In this document: piece after piece, positions 61,605 through 64,000 of the stretch
Layout of the letters: each line of letters opens with the position of its first letter
Position numbering within the stretch: the stretch's first letter is position 1
NCBI GenBank assembly: GCA_964458655.1
Contig: CAYWJT010000003.1
Span: 1-64,000, forward strand
Direction: 5' to 3'
Length of the DNA: 64,000 nucleotides
Origin: CAYWJT01 sp964458655
Lineage (GTDB): Bacteria > Acidobacteriota > Aminicenantia > Aminicenantales > Saccharicenantaceae
The notes under the pieces: model-generated
Told to the model about the DNA's origin: nothing
Databases searched by the model: none
The model's input: the letters and a program-made list of their open reading frames with translations, nothing else
Made by a program: the position numbers and the translations under genes

Positions 61605-64000
61605 TCAGCGCCGGATGACGCGGAGGCCGAAAACAGGACCTATGTCGCGGCCGTCAAGGGCCCGGAACTTGACTGTGACCTTGGTTGCGCCGCGGGTCAG
61701 CTCCTCGGGCAGGGTGTACTCCACGTCGTAGAACCGGGCCGGCGGCGAAGCCTCGATGACCTGACGGGCAATCAGCCTGTCGTTCGCCAGTATCTCGAAC
61801 GAGGCCGGGCCGCGGCGGCGCTCGCCGCTGTTGTAGGTCACGACCAGCGCGTTGCGGCGGGCCGGGTCGACCGGCAGGTCGAACGCGAACCAACCCGAAC
61901 CGCCTCGGCCGGCCTGCCCGCTAACTCGGACAACGGTCGCACCCTCACCGTGGAAGTTGAAATCCCGCTCGGGCTGCATCTCGCCCGGACGGACGAACGC
62001 CACAGTAACCGCTTCGAGCCGCCTGAGCCTCTGTTGCTCGGCCGCATAAGTCGCTTGCTGTTCTTTCCAGCCTGCCTCCGAGAATATGTCCCAGTAAACC
62101 GCGTACGTCCTGCGGTGGAGCCTGTAAAACGGGTAGAGGTCGACGTCGTTCGGCCGGCCGACCCCATTTGTCCTGAAATGTCCGGCCTCTCCTTCGACCG
62201 GTTTTACCCATTCGGAGGGGTCTATTCCGGCCGCCACGAAAATCGGCACGACCGGCCTTGTCGAAGGTTCGGCCTGTCTTTCGCGGCCGAAACGGATCTC
62301 CGGGCCGATGTCGCCGGCCAGCACCAGCGGCCCCCAGAGCAGCGCCGCCCGGCCCGGGTTGTCAGGCGTCGCTTCGAGCCGCAGCGTCTTGGGCATCGTC
62401 ACGGTGATGACGTCGCCTGTCTTCCAGACGCGCTCGAGCTCGACGTAATCGCTGACGAAAGGGTCGGCGTCCCTCTGATAGAGCAAGGCGCTCGGCGGCA
62501 GCTCGGCCTGTCGGGCGGGCCCGGGCTCATTCGGGAAGGCCGGTCGACCGTTGACCTCGACCCGGAAGCCGTGCCGCGCCCAGTAGGGGCGGCGCAGGGC
62601 GACGACGAAGCGTCTGGGGAGCTTCAACTCGAGCCTGAGCGCGGCCGTGTCCCCCTCCGGGAAACCGGTCTCGACCGCGAGCCGGGCGCCCAGGCCGCGC
62701 AGCTCGGCGGTCGCGGGCGCGTAGATGTTGACCCAGAGCCTGTTCGGGCCCTCGTAGAAAAGGCCGTATCCGTGCAGGGCGTGGCTTTCCATGCCTGAAC
62801 CGACACAGCACGTGAAGCTGCGGAACATGTCCTGGTACTCGTGCTGGACGCCGCGCCCGACCGGCACCATGTAGCAGGTGCGGCCGTCCTCGGGGTCGAT
62901 GGAGGCCAGGATGTGGTTGTAGAGCGCCCGTTCGTGGAAGTCGGCGCAAGCGGCGTCGGGCAGGAACTCGAACAGCCGCCGGGCCAGCTTGATCATGTTG
63001 TAGACGTTGCAGGTCTCGGCCGTCCGGTCGTCGACACGGTCGCTGAGCTTTCCCGGCGGGCCGAAATACTCGTCCTGGCCGTTGCCGCCGGTCGCGTAGC
63101 TGTGGAAGCGGGCCACGCGGTTGAAGAAGAACGCCGCGGCCAGGAGGTCGGGCGGGTTGCCGGTGTAGGCGAAGCGGTCGAGCGAGCCGAGCAGTTTGGG
63201 GAACTGGGTGTTGCCGTGCTTGCCGGCCAGGTTGTCCTGGAAGTGGAGCAGGGGGGCGATGAAGGCCCGGTGCTCGAACTTGCAGCTCAGGTCGAGCCAG
63301 CGCCGGTCGCCCGTGTCCGCGTAGAGGTCGGCCAGGACCTCGTTCATGCCGCCGAATTCGGTGCCGAGCATGAGCTGGACCTGGTCGTCGTCGAGGCCGG
63401 AGAGTATCTTCTCGGCCCAGGCGGCGAACCCGGCCTCGAGCTCGAGCGCCGTCCGGTTGCCGGCGAAACGGTAGGCGTCACGCAGCCCGGCGAAGGTCTT
63501 GTGCAGGGTATACCAGGGCGACCAGAGGCCGTTGAGGTCGAAGCCGGCCGACTTTATCTCGCCGCGCGACAGGGCTTCGAAGGCCTCCCGGCCGCCCTCG
63601 AGAGCGCCGAGGTAGCCGTCGCCGTTCCTGTCCTGGACCTCCTTGAGCTCGCGGACGATGTAGTCGGCGCGCTCCTTGAAGCGGGCGTCCCCGGTCGCGG
63701 CGTACATGAGGCTAACCGCCGAGAGGTAGTGGCCGGCGATGTGGCCGGTCAGGTTGCGGCCGCCTCCGTCCCAGCCGCCGTAGGGTTCGGCCTTCTGCTT
63801 CAGGCCGGCCCGTATCCGGTAATAGGCCAGCATGCGGTCCGGTTCCAGCTTGAGCAGGTAGGCCGCGTCCAGGTCCTGGGCGTGCTTGAGGGGACCGCCG
63901 GTGAGGCGGACCAGGCTGAGCGGCACGGGCCTGGCCCGCTGCAGCCTTTCCTCGACCGACCTTGCGGCGGGGTGGCCGGCTTCGGCCGCGGCCGGCGGGG
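61605..64000 (-). CDS. Beta-L-arabinofuranosidase family GH127 (5' end outside window)
   Basis: The frame stays open to the window edge, so the true start and any signal lie beyond 64000; the visible part has about 797 codons. (alpha/alpha)6 barrel with LSLVRLTGGPLKHAQDLDAAYLL, then the zinc site: AETCNVYNM (Glu and Cys) and SFTCCVGSGMES (paired Cys), which in GH127 provide the nucleophile Cys and metal ligands. Two C-terminal beta domains follow (about 500-780). Releases beta-L-arabinofuranose from plant glycoproteins or arabinans. The family is also annotated DUF1680. Confidence 0.92.
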   Translation of the reverse strand, partial: PPAAAEAGHPAARSVEERLQRARPVPLSLVRLTGGPLKHAQDLDAAYLLKLEPDRMLAYYRIRAGLKQKAEPYGGWDGGGRNLTGHIAGHYLSAVSLMYAATGDARFKERADYIVRELKEVQDRNGDGYLGALEGGREAFEALSRGEIKSAGFDLNGLWSPWYTLHKTFAGLRDAYRFAGNRTALELEAGFAAWAEKILSGLDDDQVQLMLGTEFGGMNEVLADLYADTGDRRWLDLSCKFEHRAFIAPLLHFQDNLAGKHGNTQFPKLLGSLDRFAYTGNPPDLLAAAFFFNRVARFHSYATGGNGQDEYFGPPGKLSDRVDDRTAETCNVYNMIKLARRLFEFLPDAACADFHERALYNHILASIDPEDGRTCYMVPVGRGVQHEYQDMFRSFTCCVGSGMESHALHGYGLFYEGPNRLWVNIYAPATAELRGLGARLAVETGFPEGDTAALRLELKLPRRFVVALRRPYWARHGFRVEVNGRPAFPNEPGPARQAELPPSALLYQRDADPFVSDYVELERVWKTGDVITVTMPKTLRLEATPDNPGRAALLWGPLVLAGDIGPEIRFGRERQAEPSTRPVVPIFVAAGIDPSEWVKPVEGEAGHFRTNGVGRPNDVDLYPFYRLHRRTYAVYWDIFSEAGWKEQQATYAAEQQRLRRLEAVTVAFVRPGEMQPERDFNFHGEGATVVRVSGQAGRGGSGWFAFDLPVDPARRNALVVTYNSGERRRGPASFEILANDRLIARQVIEASPPARFYDVEYTLPEELTRGATKVTVKFRALDGRDIGPVFGLRVIRR

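Overview
The window is strongly G+C-rich DNA from a diderm bacterium. Several beta-barrel proteins with Sec signals, lipoproteins with lipoboxes and five Tat-type (RRDF) leaders show an outer membrane and active protein export. Metabolic markers point to an anaerobic or facultative fermenter of peptides and plant-type glycans: an indolepyruvate oxidoreductase with an ADP-forming acyl-CoA synthetase, a phosphofructokinase with pyrophosphate-type residues, and a Tricorn-like protease beside GH29 and GH127 glycosidases. This fits an Acidobacteriota- or Aminicenantes-like lineage, but that is inference from gene content; no rRNA or tRNA gene is visible. Genes are dense, often joined by ATGA or TAATG overlaps, and many sit behind readable TTGACA/TATAAT-type promoters. 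I see no CRISPR array, insertion sequence, prophage or plasmid function.

Layout. 0.1-7.6 kb: exported carbohydrate and peptide enzymes (a GHL10-type Tat protein, a GtaA/DUF4965 protein, an M28 peptidase, a small barrel, a Tat Gfo/Idh/MocA oxidoreductase). 7.8-14.6 kb: a zinc-ribbon protein with a glycine pentad repeat, then a TetR-HlyD-ATPase-ATPase-permease-permease efflux operon of E. coli ybhGFSR type. 14.8-22.5 kb: Tricorn-like protease, DedA-like protein, GT2 glycosyltransferase, NTP-transferase-like protein, alpha-L-fucosidase. 22.6-26.7 kb: the housekeeping run yebC-ruvC-ruvA-ruvB-queA (minus strand). 26.9-30.1 kb: DUF2892 protein, copper ATPase and a 32-residue membrane peptide. 30.2-34.7 kb: a barrel, an unknown secreted protein, phosphofructokinase, folD, rrf2. 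34.9-39.4 kb: iorA-iorB-ADP-forming acyl-CoA synthetase. 39.5-46.3 kb: octaheme cytochrome lipoprotein, small membrane protein, TIM-barrel epimerase, DUF6599-like/DUF362/FmdB/rmuC. 46.3-53.4 kb: yggS, dGTPase-like protein, transketolase, thermonuclease, GlcD-type oxidase, ACT protein. 53.5-64 kb: a permease fused to aminopeptidase P, a Tat sugar-isomerase-like protein, a lipoprotein, a Tat aminopeptidase, a barrel and a GH127 enzyme cut by the window end.

Working together: secreted proteases (Tricorn-like, M28, two M24) would generate peptides and amino acids. The permease-peptidase fusion couples final trimming to uptake. The Ior/acyl-CoA synthetase operon then yields reduced ferredoxin and ATP from aromatic 2-oxoacids. 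The fucosidase, GH127 and Tat oxidoreductases suggest parallel glycan use. The most unusual item is the 908-residue APC permease-aminopeptidase P fusion at 53506-56232. Next are the ferredoxin-domain-less IorA, the pentad-repeat protein, the copA-linked micropeptide and the 19-bp palindrome at 6232-6250.
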